Notes: generated by a model not told the origin, from the letters alone. A DNA stretch of 64,000 nt from Myxococcales bacterium (GCA_012517325.1 JAAYVF010000007.1:36043-100042), one strand, 5' to 3'. Numbered from the stretch's first letter, positions 46,216-55,625 are shown. Program-made: numbers and translations.

Positions 46216-46952
46216 CGCAGGATCAAGGCCAGGCCCGAGACGCAAAGCAGCAGGTAGACCGCGATCCGGAAAATCCGCTCGGGCAATTTTTCATGCAGGT
46301 ATTCGGCGATGAAGATCGACAGCACGACCACCGGAATCAGCGCCGCGATGGTGCGCACCGTTTGGCCGGTGATCCGCCCGAAGGCGAGGTGCACGATCAT
46401 CAGGATGAGGTTCAGCACCACCCACAATCCCGACAGTGTCGCGCGGAATTCCCCCTTGCCTTGGATGTTGCGGCCGCCCCAGTAGGCGATCAGCGGCCCG
46501 CCCGACGCCCAGAGCCCTTGCGCGAAACCGCCGATGCACAAGACCAGAGCGCTTCGCGGCCCGGTCAGTTCGCCGCGGTTCCGGCCGCCGTCGCCGCGCC
46601 GCATCAGCGCCAGTTCCCAGAGTGAAATGCCCACGACGAACAGCCCCAGCGCCCAGCTCAGGTTCTGCGTCTGCATGGTCAGAAAAACCGTCAACCCGAC
46701 CGGCAGGCCGACGCACGTCCACGGCAAAATCCGCTTTAGCAGCATGTCCTTCTGAATCAGCCGGCGGTGCCGCACCGCCAGGTAGCCGAGCGCCACGAGG
46801 TTGCACGGGACGAGGACGGGCACCACGAAATCGATCGGCAGAAAAAACGCCGCGAACGTCGCGCCGATCAGCGACGAGCCGAAACCGATGCTGGTCCCGA
46901 CCGTGTACGAAAACAGTACGATCGCGCCCAGCAGGATCATCGATCCGGTCAT
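46212..46952 (-). CDS. TauE/SafE-family (DUF81) permease
   Basis: 246 residues, about eight membrane helices. The two-fold repeated GFGSSLIGATFAAFFLPIDF and GFAQGLWASGGPLIAYWGGR, with the GG/PL turn, are the family signature. Members export or import small sulfur-containing or organic anions such as sulfite, sulfoacetate or taurine. The gene stands alone, ending against the operon above. Confidence 0.87.
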   Translation of the reverse strand: MTGSMILLGAIVLFSYTVGTSIGFGSSLIGATFAAFFLPIDFVVPVLVPCNLVALGYLAVRHRRLIQKDMLLKRILPWTCVGLPVGLTVFLTMQTQNLSWALGLFVVGISLWELALMRRGDGGRNRGELTGPRSALVLCIGGFAQGLWASGGPLIAYWGGRNIQGKGEFRATLSGLWVVLNLILMIVHLAFGRITGQTVRTIAALIPVVVLSIFIAEYLHEKLPERIFRIAVYLLLCVSGLALILR

Positions 46953-47104
46953 GAAATGCCGTCCTTAGATAGGGAAAATTTGTTGAAGTGTATCATGTCG
47001 CCGGGAAGTGGCAACCAAAAGAGCAGATTCCCAATAATTATTTCGAGCCGCTTGTTGGTCCTGCTTGTCCGCCAACTAACTTCTATTCGCCTTCGCTGAC
47101 CAAA

Positions 47105-47133
47105 TTGACCTTCCGCCCCAAGGCCCCTATTCT
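47105..47133 (+). promoter_or_regulatory. Promoter of the radical SAM pair
   Basis: TTGACC (47105-47110), 17 bases, TATTCT (47128-47133), predicting a start near 47140. It lies inside the open frame that extends back to 46988, which supports the TTG start at 47171 for the next gene. Confidence 0.6.
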
Positions 47134-47170
47134 TTTCGGCGAATCTAGGCGCATTGGTGAGGAGCAACTC

Positions 47171-48265
47171 TTGTCCGGTTCGATCGGCAATGGCTTTTCG
47201 CTGGCCCGGCGACTCGGCGGGGTCTGGTTCGCGCGACAATTCGGGCGCGCGCCGGCCGGCCTGCCGATTCTGGACCTCTATCTGACCAATCGGTGCAACC
47301 TGCATTGCCGCCCGTGCGGCGCGCGCTTCCTGCCGCCGCCGCAATCCGGGGCTGCGGAACTGAGCACCGCCGAATGGAAAGCCGTCCTCGATTCCGCCGC
47401 CCGCCTGCATTGCTCGCTGGTCAGCCTTTCGGGCGGCGAACCGCTGCTGCGGCCGGACCTCGCCGAGATCATCCGTCACGGCGACTCGTTGGGAATGTCG
47501 ATGCACATTTCCAGCAACGGGCACCTGCTGGACGAACCAACGGTCGCCGACTTGCGCGCCAGCGGCCTGCGGTCGATCCAGATTTCGCTGCACGGCCCCA
47601 CGCCGGCGATTCACGACGCCATCAGCGGCGCGGGCAGCTTCGAAAAAGCGGTGCATGCGATCGCCCTGCTGCGCCGGATCGCGCCCGAAATACCGATCGG
47701 CGTGAATTGCACGCTGATCCCGGAACTGCCCCACCCCTTCGCGGAGATGGTCCCGTTCGTCAAAAGCCTGGGCGTTCGGCAGTTCAAAATCACCCCGGCT
47801 TACGGAAACCTGCTGCATCGCGCCCTCCCCGCGGCGTCCCGCCCCGGCCTGATCTACGACGAGCAAAAGATGCGCGACCTGTGGCCGGAGATCGAACGGT
47901 TGCGGCGCGCTTTGAACGAGCATGGGCTGTTCGGTTCCTCGCGCGCCTATGCGCGGCTGATCGGCGGCCGGTCGCCCGGCCCCCGCGGGCGTTATTGTTA
48001 CGCCGCTTACGCGCTGTGCGCCGTCGATCCCTACGGCGTGGCCGGGGCTTGCCTCGATCTGCCGGGGACGATCTCGGTGCGCGAGCGGCCGCTGGAGGAG
48101 ATCTGGCGCGGCCCCGAGTTCGCCCGCCTGCGCAACGACGTGCGCCGCTGCCGCCTCGCCTGCTGGGATTGCACGACGATGGAAGTCAGCCTGCGTTTCC
48201 GCGCCCGCCATCTGCTCGGCGATCTCGCCCAGAACGTCCGCGACTTGCGGCATTATGTCGGGTGA
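47171..48265 (+). CDS. Radical SAM protein with SPASM-type C-terminus
   Basis: 364 residues from a TTG at 47171, six bases after GAGGAG and just after a good promoter. The frame is open back to an ATG at 46988, but those 61 residues look like translated intergenic DNA. The cluster motif is CNLHCRPC (Cys42/46/49), followed by LVSLSGGEPLLRPDLAEIIR, MHISSNGHLLDEPTVADLRA and IQISLHGPTPAIHDAISGAG. The C-terminus has further Cys (CYAAYALCAVDPYGVAGACL, CRLACWDC) in the order of auxiliary-cluster SPASM domains. Such enzymes modify peptides or are anaerobic maturases. No precursor peptide is evident. The next radical SAM gene follows 53 bases later. Confidence 0.82.
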   Translation: MSGSIGNGFSLARRLGGVWFARQFGRAPAGLPILDLYLTNRCNLHCRPCGARFLPPPQSGAAELSTAEWKAVLDSAARLHCSLVSLSGGEPLLRPDLAEIIRHGDSLGMSMHISSNGHLLDEPTVADLRASGLRSIQISLHGPTPAIHDAISGAGSFEKAVHAIALLRRIAPEIPIGVNCTLIPELPHPFAEMVPFVKSLGVRQFKITPAYGNLLHRALPAASRPGLIYDEQKMRDLWPEIERLRRALNEHGLFGSSRAYARLIGGRSPGPRGRYCYAAYALCAVDPYGVAGACLDLPGTISVRERPLEEIWRGPEFARLRNDVRRCRLACWDCTTMEVSLRFRARHLLGDLAQNVRDLRHYVG

Positions 48266-48318
48266 CGGCCGATCCGGGTATAATGGCCCCGATCCATTTT
48301 TCACGAAGCGAGCCGCGG

Positions 48319-51117
48319 ATGAATCGCGAGGACAAAATCCTGCTGATCAACTGCCCTTTCGGGTTCTACGGATCCCCGGATCTGGGCCTGGCGCGGGTCG
48401 CCTCGTTTCTGAAAAACCACGGCGTCGAGGTGGCCGTTCGCGATCTGAACCTCGAGCTGTACGAGGAATCGGGCCGTCCCGAACTTTGGAATCGGCGCTA
48501 TCACTATTCCAACCCGGAACGCTTCGCCGCCGAATTTCCGCGCTTCGAGAGTTTTTTCCGGCGCACCTGCGCGGCGATCCTCGCCACGGGCTATCGCCTG
48601 TTCGGCTTCAACGTCCACCTGTTCAACCTGTTGTACGTCAATCGCCTGGCGGCGGAACTCGACCGCAACCTCGGCGCCAAAATCATCCTGGGCGGCGGCG
48701 CGGTCGCGCTCGCCGACACGCGCGAGCGGCTTTACCGGTCGTGCAATGTCTCCCTCGTGAAGGGCCGCGGCGAGAGTGTGTTGCGCGCCCTGCTGGCGGA
48801 TCGGGCGCGCGGCAAGCTGCGGCCGCTGTATCGCGATGACGATCCGGGAAGCGACCCGGAAGCCGACTTCGTCACCGCATTCGACGCGTTCGATCTCGAC
48901 CGTTATCCGGGCCGCAACTACCCGCTGATCTTCACCGAAGGATGCAACCGCCGTTGCGTCTATTGCAGCGAACCGTTCTACAAAGCGCCGTGCCGGGCGC
49001 GCGACGCGGCAATGGTGCGGCGGGAAATCGAAGCGGCTTTGGCGCGCCGGCCCGACACCTTCTTTGAATTTCACGATCTGGCCATCAATCTTTTCCCGGA
49101 TTCGCTCCTGGCCCTCTGCCGCGAATTGAGCGACCGGGACTGGCAACCTCGCTGGTGCGCGAACGCCATCCCCGACCGTTTTTTCACGACGGAACACTGC
49201 GCGCGGCTCGCCCGCGGCGGGTGTGTCTACCTGCGCTTCGGCCTGGAAAGCGGCTCGCCCGAAACCGTCCGCCGGATGAGAAAAGCATTTCAACTGGACG
49301 ACGCGCGCACCGCCCTGCGCCGCTGCGCGGCAAGCGGCATCAAGACCGGCGTCAACCTCATCGTCGGCTTTCCCGGCGAAACCGAGGCGGACTTCGCGCA
49401 AACTCTCGCTTTTCTCAAAGAGAACAAGGATTCGATCGGCCTCGTCGACAACCTCTTCACCTGCTACATCACCGGCGGCTCGGACTTGGAGCACCGGGCC
49501 GTGGAATGGGGTATTGTCCGCCCAGAAAACGATCCTTGGTATCGCTGGTACACGGTCGATCCGCCCAACGACTTTGCCTTGCGACGGGCGCGCCAGGAAC
49601 GGCTGCTCGCGTTTTGCCGGGCCGAGGGTATCGCCGTCGGCACGCCCGACGCGGAGTTGAACACGCAACTGATGGATTGGCGGGAAGCCGAGGCGGCGGA
49701 ACCTTCGCCGGCGATTTCACCGGCCGATCGCCGGTCCGCGATCATGGAACTGGCGCGGAACGACGAGGCGTCGGCCGATCCGGTCCCCGATTGGGACGCG
49801 CCTTGGCCGGACAATATGGCGGTCGTCAATTATACCAAGGGATTTCTGCTCCCCGAGTTGTGTCCGCCGGGCGAAGCCGTTTCGTCCGCGCGGCGGCCGA
49901 TTCCCGCGGTTTTGGACGAGATCGCAGCCGCGCTGGCCCACGGCATCAGGCATTTCTATTTTTCGGACGAAGCGATCAATCAGGATCTGCCCGCGCTGGC
50001 GGGCTTGTGCGAGCACTTGATCGCCCGGCGTTGGGATTTGCGCTGGTGGGCGCGGCTGGCGGCGCGGGAGGCGCAAGACGGTCGCTTGTTCGCGCTTCTG
50101 CGGCGCGCGGGATGCGTCGGCGTGGATTATTTATTCACGCCCGCCGCCGGTCGCGACGATCCGCCGGGGTTTGCACCTCCAGATGTTGAAACGGCCGCGC
50201 GGCAGATAAGGGATCTGAGCGATGCCGGGTTGTGGGTCGTCTGGCGAACGACCGCCGATCCCGCCGGACTCAAGAGCCTGGGCGCCGAAGCGGACCTCGT
50301 CGTGATGGAACGCGCGGCGTCGGAAGACGCGCCACGCCTGCTGTATGAGCCGAGCGACCGCGCGATCATCAATCGAGTGGTGACGCAACCGCGCCGCCGG
50401 CCGCAGTTGATCGTCGAAGCGGCAAACGGCCGTTTGCATTTTTACCGCGATGGAACCGCGCTGCTGGGACCGGCCGGCTTCTTCCTTGACTGGGACCTCG
50501 CCGGACAACGCTATTTATCCTTCGATGCCGCATGGAAACCCGCGCCCGATTTAACCCTGCGGACGGAATCTCCCGCCAGTTTCGAATTTCGCCTGACGCT
50601 TCATTTTGCAAACGATGAATTGCTCCTCGAACTGCGTGGCGCGGCAAAAATGGAAACGGTTTTAACGCGTCTGAAAATCAACTTGCTTTTCAATCCCGCC
50701 ACCCTGCGCTGCCTGCAATCCGGGCCCGATGATTTCCCGCTGAAAAATTTCCGGGATGCCGCCGCCGACTGGCATCCGGTCGGGCCGCTGGACAGGAACG
50801 GCCGTCCGGCGTTATCCGAAAATTTTCAATGGAACGCGCCATGCCGGTGGTCGTTGGTTCACGAGCCGACCGCGACGCGCGCCGATTTTTCCATGGAGTC
50901 GCCGGGCTGGAAACCGGTGGCGCAGGCGCGATGCCGCCCCGGCGCCGCCGTCTGTTTCTACCGTGACGACCGCCTGACGATCGGTCCGGTTCCGCAAGTT
51001 TTGGGGAGGTTGAAAATCGCCGCCCGCGATGCCCGAACCGGCGCGACGTTACCGGTTCGTTTGACGGATTTCGCGCGCCGCAACTGGAATTCTCCCCGTA
51101 GCGGACTTTTCGATTAG
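48319..51117 (+). CDS. Large radical SAM protein with a second, cysteine-less barrel and beta C-terminus
   Basis: 932 residues from the ATG at 48319. Residues about 1-190 are a cobalamin-type domain (CPFGFYGSPDLGLARVASFL, AKIILGGGAVALADT). The radical SAM barrel has CNRRCVYC (Cys209/213/216), RFGLESGSPETVRRMRKAF and VNLIVGFPGETEADF. From about residue 490 a second barrel-like part repeats the order: NMAVVNYTKGFLLPELCPPG stands where the cluster motif should be, but the CxxxCxxC is lost, then IRHFYFSDEAINQDLPALAG and RWWARLAAREAQDGRLFALL. The last 250 residues look like beta sandwich (RLHFYRDGTALLGPAGFFLD). Reaction and substrate unknown; likely works with the SPASM protein ahead. Confidence 0.8.
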   Translation: MNREDKILLINCPFGFYGSPDLGLARVASFLKNHGVEVAVRDLNLELYEESGRPELWNRRYHYSNPERFAAEFPRFESFFRRTCAAILATGYRLFGFNVHLFNLLYVNRLAAELDRNLGAKIILGGGAVALADTRERLYRSCNVSLVKGRGESVLRALLADRARGKLRPLYRDDDPGSDPEADFVTAFDAFDLDRYPGRNYPLIFTEGCNRRCVYCSEPFYKAPCRARDAAMVRREIEAALARRPDTFFEFHDLAINLFPDSLLALCRELSDRDWQPRWCANAIPDRFFTTEHCARLARGGCVYLRFGLESGSPETVRRMRKAFQLDDARTALRRCAASGIKTGVNLIVGFPGETEADFAQTLAFLKENKDSIGLVDNLFTCYITGGSDLEHRAVEWGIVRPENDPWYRWYTVDPPNDFALRRARQERLLAFCRAEGIAVGTPDAELNTQLMDWREAEAAEPSPAISPADRRSAIMELARNDEASADPVPDWDAPWPDNMAVVNYTKGFLLPELCPPGEAVSSARRPIPAVLDEIAAALAHGIRHFYFSDEAINQDLPALAGLCEHLIARRWDLRWWARLAAREAQDGRLFALLRRAGCVGVDYLFTPAAGRDDPPGFAPPDVETAARQIRDLSDAGLWVVWRTTADPAGLKSLGAEADLVVMERAASEDAPRLLYEPSDRAIINRVVTQPRRRPQLIVEAANGRLHFYRDGTALLGPAGFFLDWDLAGQRYLSFDAAWKPAPDLTLRTESPASFEFRLTLHFANDELLLELRGAAKMETVLTRLKINLLFNPATLRCLQSGPDDFPLKNFRDAAADWHPVGPLDRNGRPALSENFQWNAPCRWSLVHEPTATRADFSMESPGWKPVAQARCRPGAAVCFYRDDRLTIGPVPQVLGRLKIAARDARTGATLPVRLTDFARRNWNSPRSGLFD

Positions 51118-51276
51118 CCCCGCCGCCGCGCGCGCCGAAAATCGCCCGACGATTATCCACTACGGCGGATATCAATAAAAAGCCTGAAAGGAGACTCGCC
51201 GCGCGATGAAAAGGCCTCGCGCCGATGGTCTTTCGATCGTTGACAAGCATCGGGATTGTGAGAGAATCGCGGCGAT

Positions 51277-51585
51277 TTGAAAAGCTCAAACGCCAACGGT
51301 CTGCTGGTCGCTATTCTCATCGCGGCTGTTTTATCGGTCGGGTGTATCATTCTCATCCATAATCATTATCTGGAATTGGGCCAGCGATTCGATCGCGCCT
51401 GCCCCATTTGTCAAATCCTGCTGGGTTTCATCGCTTTGATCGCGGTGGGATGGTCCCTTCTGGTTCGGCCGTTATTTTCACGGGTATTGAGATCCGATCG
51501 ACGCCCTGAAACCCCGTTTCATTTTCCTTTCTTAAGCCAGCCGCGCGCGCCTCCTTCACTTTTATTTTTCAAAGCCGGTTTTTAA
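51277..51585 (+). CDS. Small two-helix membrane protein, hypothetical
   Basis: 102 residues from a TTG start with weak ribosome binding. Two hydrophobic helices, LLVAILIAAVLSVGCIILI and QILLGFIALIAVGWSLLV, flank HNHYLELGQRFDRACPICQ, which has a CxxC-like ACPIC. A TTGACA (51240-51245) with GAGAAT 16 bases later would start transcription near the TTG itself, so a leaderless message is possible. The coding pattern is plausible but the start is uncertain, and no family is known. Confidence 0.45.
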   Translation: MKSSNANGLLVAILIAAVLSVGCIILIHNHYLELGQRFDRACPICQILLGFIALIAVGWSLLVRPLFSRVLRSDRRPETPFHFPFLSQPRAPPSLLFFKAGF

Positions 51586-51619
51586 TGTAAAATTCAAGAA
51601 GAAAAAGGAGGACCAACCG

Positions 51620-53218
51620 ATGAATAAATCGTTAGCGTTTCTTTTCTGCGCCTTATTTATCATGGTCATCGCGCTGTTGACCGGCGCCTGCGCCGACAAT
51701 GATGATGACGACTCGGCCGACCAAAACCCGTCGGAAGACGATACCGCGGACGACGATTCGAACGATGACGACATTTCCGATGACGATGCGTCGGACGATG
51801 ATGCCGGCGATGACGACTCCGGCGACGACGATTCCGGCGACGACGATTCCGGCGACGACGATTCCGGCGACGACGATTCCGGCGACGACGATTCCGGCGA
51901 CGACGATTCGAGCCCGGGCGACTACTGGGAACCCTCAACGGTCGTGCCGATCGGTGTTTATCCGGAAATTCGCGGCCTGATGGTCGAACGGGGCATCATC
52001 CACATCCATTCCGTTTACTCGCACGACGCCTGCGACAACAACCCCATGCCGGGCGGGCAGCCCAATGAAAAATGTCTGGCCGAGCTTCGCGAGGCCATGT
52101 GCACAACCAACCAGCAGTATATCATGCTGACCGACCATGCCTCGATCTTTGCCGACAACGAATTCCCCGATGTCCTTTTGTACCGCCCGGACGAAGGCGA
52201 TGAACTCGTCTATGACGACGACGATCCCATTGCCAACATCATTTCCTGCCCGGACGGCAACAAAACGATTTTGATGGCCGGCAGCGAAAACGATCTCATG
52301 CCGCTTCATTTGCACCGCGCGCCGGGAGATACCCCCGAAGAACGCCACGCCGTGTTGGGAGCGAAAGACGAGGCGGCGGTCGAATTGCTCAAGACTTTCG
52401 GCGCCCAGTTGATCGTGAATCATTCCGAACTATGGACCACCGAGGAACTCGCCGCGCTGAGCATTGACGGCATCGAACTATACAACCTGCACGCCAACCT
52501 GGGCACCGAAACATGGCCCATCGTCGAAACGGTGCTCAAAGTGCTGCCGTACCTTTTCCCTCGCGACGAGGCGGGGCATTGCGACCTCCTGCTCATGAGC
52601 TTCTTCGAGGAAAACGCGACCGACCTCGCCCACTTCGACAAACTGCTGGCCCTGCGCCGTCAAGTGGGCGTTCTGGCCACCGACGTTCATCGCAACTCCA
52701 TTCCGTTCCCGCTTTGGGACGGCGACCGCGGCGATAGTTACCGGCGTCTGATGCGCTGGTTCGCCAATTACATCCTGGTGGAAAATCACGAGGTGCCGGA
52801 CATCGAGGAAGCGCTCGCCAAGGGGCGGATGTACGGCGCGTTCCAGTTGTTCGGCGAGCCGGTGGGCTTCGATTTCTATGCCCAGACCGCGAAAAGCGTG
52901 GCGGAAATGGGCGACGAGATCGCGCTTGACGACGATCCGGTGCTGCATGTCGAGATCCCGACCTTCTACAACATGGACCCCACCCTGCCCGCGCCGGAGT
53001 TTTCCGCGCGGATCATTCAGGCGGGGGCCGACGGCGGCACGGTCGTGGCCGAAAGTGACGGCGACCCGATTGATTACCAGGTAACCGAATCCGGCGCCTA
53101 TCGCGTCGAGGTACACGTGGTTCCCAACCATCTCCTGAAATGGCTGGGCGGTCATCCCGACCGCTATATCCATGAGTATCCGCTCATTTACGCGAACCCG
53201 ATTTACGTGACGGAATAA
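51620..53218 (+). CDS. Lipoprotein with long Asp-rich linker and PHP-type metal hydrolase domain
   Basis: 532 residues, starting after AAAGGAGG. The signal ends at the lipobox LLTGACAD with Cys24. Residues about 25-93 are Asp with Ser, Gly and Ala, much of it a GDDDS tandem repeat. The remainder is a PHP (polymerase and histidinol phosphatase-like) domain with metal ligands in IIHIHSVYSHD, YIMLTDHASIFAD, LIVNHSELW and VLATDVHRNSIPF. Similar CehA/McbA-type proteins are often exported, but their substrates are mostly unknown. Here the acidic arm follows an N-terminal lipid anchor, the reverse of the GCGC-tailed proteins. An in-frame open stretch continues after the stop. Confidence 0.85.
   Translation: MNKSLAFLFCALFIMVIALLTGACADNDDDDSADQNPSEDDTADDDSNDDDISDDDASDDDAGDDDSGDDDSGDDDSGDDDSGDDDSGDDDSGDDDSSPGDYWEPSTVVPIGVYPEIRGLMVERGIIHIHSVYSHDACDNNPMPGGQPNEKCLAELREAMCTTNQQYIMLTDHASIFADNEFPDVLLYRPDEGDELVYDDDDPIANIISCPDGNKTILMAGSENDLMPLHLHRAPGDTPEERHAVLGAKDEAAVELLKTFGAQLIVNHSELWTTEELAALSIDGIELYNLHANLGTETWPIVETVLKVLPYLFPRDEAGHCDLLLMSFFEENATDLAHFDKLLALRRQVGVLATDVHRNSIPFPLWDGDRGDSYRRLMRWFANYILVENHEVPDIEEALAKGRMYGAFQLFGEPVGFDFYAQTAKSVAEMGDEIALDDDPVLHVEIPTFYNMDPTLPAPEFSARIIQAGADGGTVVAESDGDPIDYQVTESGAYRVEVHVVPNHLLKWLGGHPDRYIHEYPLIYANPIYVTE
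51806..51910 (+). repeat. 15-bp coding tandem repeat (GDDDS units)
   Basis: The unit GGCGACGACGATTCC recurs six times from 51821 to 51910 (five exact, the last with one change), with a diverged copy at 51806-51820. It encodes Gly-Asp-Asp-Asp-Ser. Its near identity at DNA level means recent copy-number change is likely. Confidence 0.92.
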
Positions 53219-53467
53219 AGGGAAAGCGAGAACAATGCGGCTCGCGCTCCCGGCGCCTCTCTTGGGCATTTTCCGCCTTGCCGGCTGGCGGCGGCGGCCG
53301 GCCATGGCGCTGCGGCGCTTTCGCCGGACAATCCCGGCGAACCGGTTTACTCGATGATCAATCCGCTCCGGGTGTCTGACGCTTTCGGGCGCGAATTCAC
53401 CGGTCCGCTGCTTCGCCGAGGCGATCACGGTCTCCTGACGAACAACTTTTGGGACGGAAAAATTTGA
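53219..53467 (+). other. Open stretch after the PHP gene, possible decayed gene end
   Basis: The same reading frame as the PHP lipoprotein stays open for 82 codons after its stop and ends in TTGA, where the TTG is the likely feoA start. The second half reads like protein (SPDNPGEPVYSMINPLRVSD, GDHGLLTNNFWDGKI), and an internal ATG at 53354 could give 37 residues. The first half is low-complexity Ala-rich. It may be a remnant, a coupling leader for feoA, or chance. Confidence 0.25.
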
Positions 53468-53700
53468 AAACCACTCTTGATCGCCTTCGCGACGGCCAGC
53501 ACGCGATGATCGTCGAGATCCAAGGCGGATATCGCCTGCGGCAAAACCTTGGCGGTTTGGGCATTCATCCGGGAGACACTGTGGAGGTGCTTCAAAAAGG
53601 CCATTTTGGCGGGCCCGTGCTGATCGAGATTCATGGCGTGAAAGTGGCCATCGGCCTGGGTCAAGTAAAAAAGATCGAAGTCGAGGTCGATGAGGAATGA
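53464..53700 (+). CDS. feoA: Ferrous iron transport protein A
   Basis: 78 residues from a TTG start that overlaps the stop of the preceding open stretch; GGGACGG lies upstream. It is a cytoplasmic SH3-like protein that assists FeoB. The family pattern is clear: LKTTLDRLRDGQHAMIVEIQ, GGLGIHPGDTVEVLQKG, GGPVLIEIHGVKVAIGLGQ and KKIEVEV. Its stop overlaps feoB by four bases (ATGA), so they are translationally coupled. Confidence 0.87.
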   Translation: MKTTLDRLRDGQHAMIVEIQGGYRLRQNLGGLGIHPGDTVEVLQKGHFGGPVLIEIHGVKVAIGLGQVKKIEVEVDEE

Positions 53701-55625
53701 TGCGAATCGCCCTCGTCGGGCAACCCAATTGCGGTAAAAGCACGCTCTTCAATGCCATCGCCGGGTACAAGACCGAAGTTGGCAATTTCCCCGGCACCAC
53801 CATTGAATTCACTCGCTGCAAGGTCGGCTGTGAAGGGCACACCTTCGAATTGGTGGACGTGCCCGGCCTCTATTCGCTTGAAACAAGCGGGGCAAACGAC
53901 CTCCACGCCCTGGACCAATTGGCGAAAATCGCCCCCGACGTGATTGTCAATGTCGCCGACGCGAGCATCCTTTCCCGCAGCCTGGAACTCACCTTGGAGC
54001 TCCTGGAAATCGAATTCCCCCTCGTCCTTTGCCTGAACATGATGGATGAGGCCGCGCATAAGGGAATCAGCATCGATGCCGATCGCCTCGCGGCGGGCCT
54101 CGGCATCCCCGTGGTGCCCACCATCGCCAGCCGCGGCCAAGGGATCCCGGAATTGTTCAAGACCGCCCTTCAAACGGCTTGTGACAAGCGCCTCGGCCGG
54201 CCGCTGGGCATGAGCCGCGACGTGGAATCCGCCATCGGCGAACTGGCGGCGGGGATCGCGCCGGAGACCGCCGCCCGCGTCGGCCTGCCGCCTCGGTTCA
54301 TCGCGTTGCAATGGCTGCAACGGGACGAGGTTTTCGGCAAGCGGCTCGGCGACGAAACCGTGAAAAACGGCGCGCTGATCCAACGGTTGGCGGCCGAACT
54401 GGAAACGGCGCACGGCCGTCCATCCGACGTGGTCATCGGTTCCGAGCGTCATGCCCTGGCTATGAACTTGTTTGAATCGACCTCGACCGTCCTGGTTCGC
54501 ACCAAGAAAACCCAAGGCGTGGATTGGGATCGTTATGCCATGCATCCGGTCTGGGGCTTTCTTCTGCTCGCGACCGTGCTCTTTTTCTTCTTTTACGCGG
54601 TGTTCGGCTTCGGGCGTCTGCTCGAGCCGCCGCTCCTGGATCTCTTCGCTCGCTTGCAGGGACTGTTGGACAACAAGCTGCCGCCCGCCAGCTTGATCGC
54701 CTTTTTAATGAAGGGTCTGATCCAAGGCTTCTCCGGCGGGATCGGAATCGTCCTCCCCTATTTGTTTCCCTTTTTGTTGGCGTTGGCGCTTCTGGAGGAT
54801 GTCGGCTACCTTCCCCGCGCGGCTTTCCTGATGGACACCCTGATGCATCGAATCGGCCTCCATGGCAAGGCCGTGATTCCTTTCGTCTTGGGATACGGCT
54901 GCACGGTGCCGGCGATCATGAGTGTCCGGATCCTGGAAACCCGGCGGGACCGTTTTGTCGCCGCGTTGCTGGTGAACCTGATCCCCTGCGCCGCGCGCTC
55001 GACCGTGATCTTCGCGGTGGTGGGATTTTTCGTCGGCGGCGGCTGGGCTCTCGCTTTCTACGCGCTGGATCTCCTGGTGATCGCCCTTGCCGGCCGCTTG
55101 TTTTTAAAATTCCTGCCGGGCGAACTGACCGGCCTCATCCTGGAAATACCTTCCTGGAAAAAACCCGCCCTCGCGACCGTTCTTCACAAGGTGTGGTTCC
55201 GGCTGCGTGAATTCATCGTTGTCGCCTGGCCGATTCTGATCGTCGGCAGCGTGCTGCTCAGCCTGCTGGAATATTACCGCCTGGACGACGCGGTGAATGG
55301 CCTTCTTTCGCCGCTTACCAGCGGCTTGCTCGGCCTGCCCGCCGCCGTGGGCATCACGCTGGTGTTCGGCATTTTGCGAAAAGAACTGACAATCGTCATG
55401 CTCATTCAGGCGCTCGGCACGGCGAATCTTGCTTTGGTGATGACCACCGAACAAATGGTCGTCTTCACCGCGTTCATTCTTTTCTATATCCCCTGCCTCG
55501 CCACCCTGACGATGGTCCATTCCGCATTTCGCGGCAAGGGAGTTCTCGCAAGCATTGCCTTCACCACCGGCGTCGCCACCTTGGTCGCGCTTCTCTTCCG
55601 CTTGGGTTTCACCCTTTTCGGATAA
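53697..55625 (+). CDS. feoB: Ferrous iron transporter FeoB
   Basis: 642 residues; starts at one of two consecutive ATG codons. The N-terminal GTPase has G1 ALVGQPNCGKSTLFNAI, the switch region NFPGTTIEFTRC, G3 DVPGLYSLE and G4 LCLNMMDEA. The membrane part has the Fe-path motifs LPYLFPFLLALALLEDVGYL, GYGCTVPAIMSVRILETRRD and NLIPCAARSTVIFAVVGFF, the last two with the conserved Cys. It is at the short end of the family (often 650-770), with a shorter C-terminus and no FeoC. Ferrous iron uptake suits an anoxic lifestyle. No Fur box was identified. Confidence 0.94.
   Translation: MMRIALVGQPNCGKSTLFNAIAGYKTEVGNFPGTTIEFTRCKVGCEGHTFELVDVPGLYSLETSGANDLHALDQLAKIAPDVIVNVADASILSRSLELTLELLEIEFPLVLCLNMMDEAAHKGISIDADRLAAGLGIPVVPTIASRGQGIPELFKTALQTACDKRLGRPLGMSRDVESAIGELAAGIAPETAARVGLPPRFIALQWLQRDEVFGKRLGDETVKNGALIQRLAAELETAHGRPSDVVIGSERHALAMNLFESTSTVLVRTKKTQGVDWDRYAMHPVWGFLLLATVLFFFFYAVFGFGRLLEPPLLDLFARLQGLLDNKLPPASLIAFLMKGLIQGFSGGIGIVLPYLFPFLLALALLEDVGYLPRAAFLMDTLMHRIGLHGKAVIPFVLGYGCTVPAIMSVRILETRRDRFVAALLVNLIPCAARSTVIFAVVGFFVGGGWALAFYALDLLVIALAGRLFLKFLPGELTGLILEIPSWKKPALATVLHKVWFRLREFIVVAWPILIVGSVLLSLLEYYRLDDAVNGLLSPLTSGLLGLPAAVGITLVFGILRKELTIVMLIQALGTANLALVMTTEQMVVFTAFILFYIPCLATLTMVHSAFRGKGVLASIAFTTGVATLVALLFRLGFTLFG

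Noticed and set aside
47171..48265. Activating enzyme for the glycyl radical enzyme
   Set aside because: It has SPASM-like extra cysteines and a different operon; activases are shorter with ferredoxin-like clusters and are normally next to their target.
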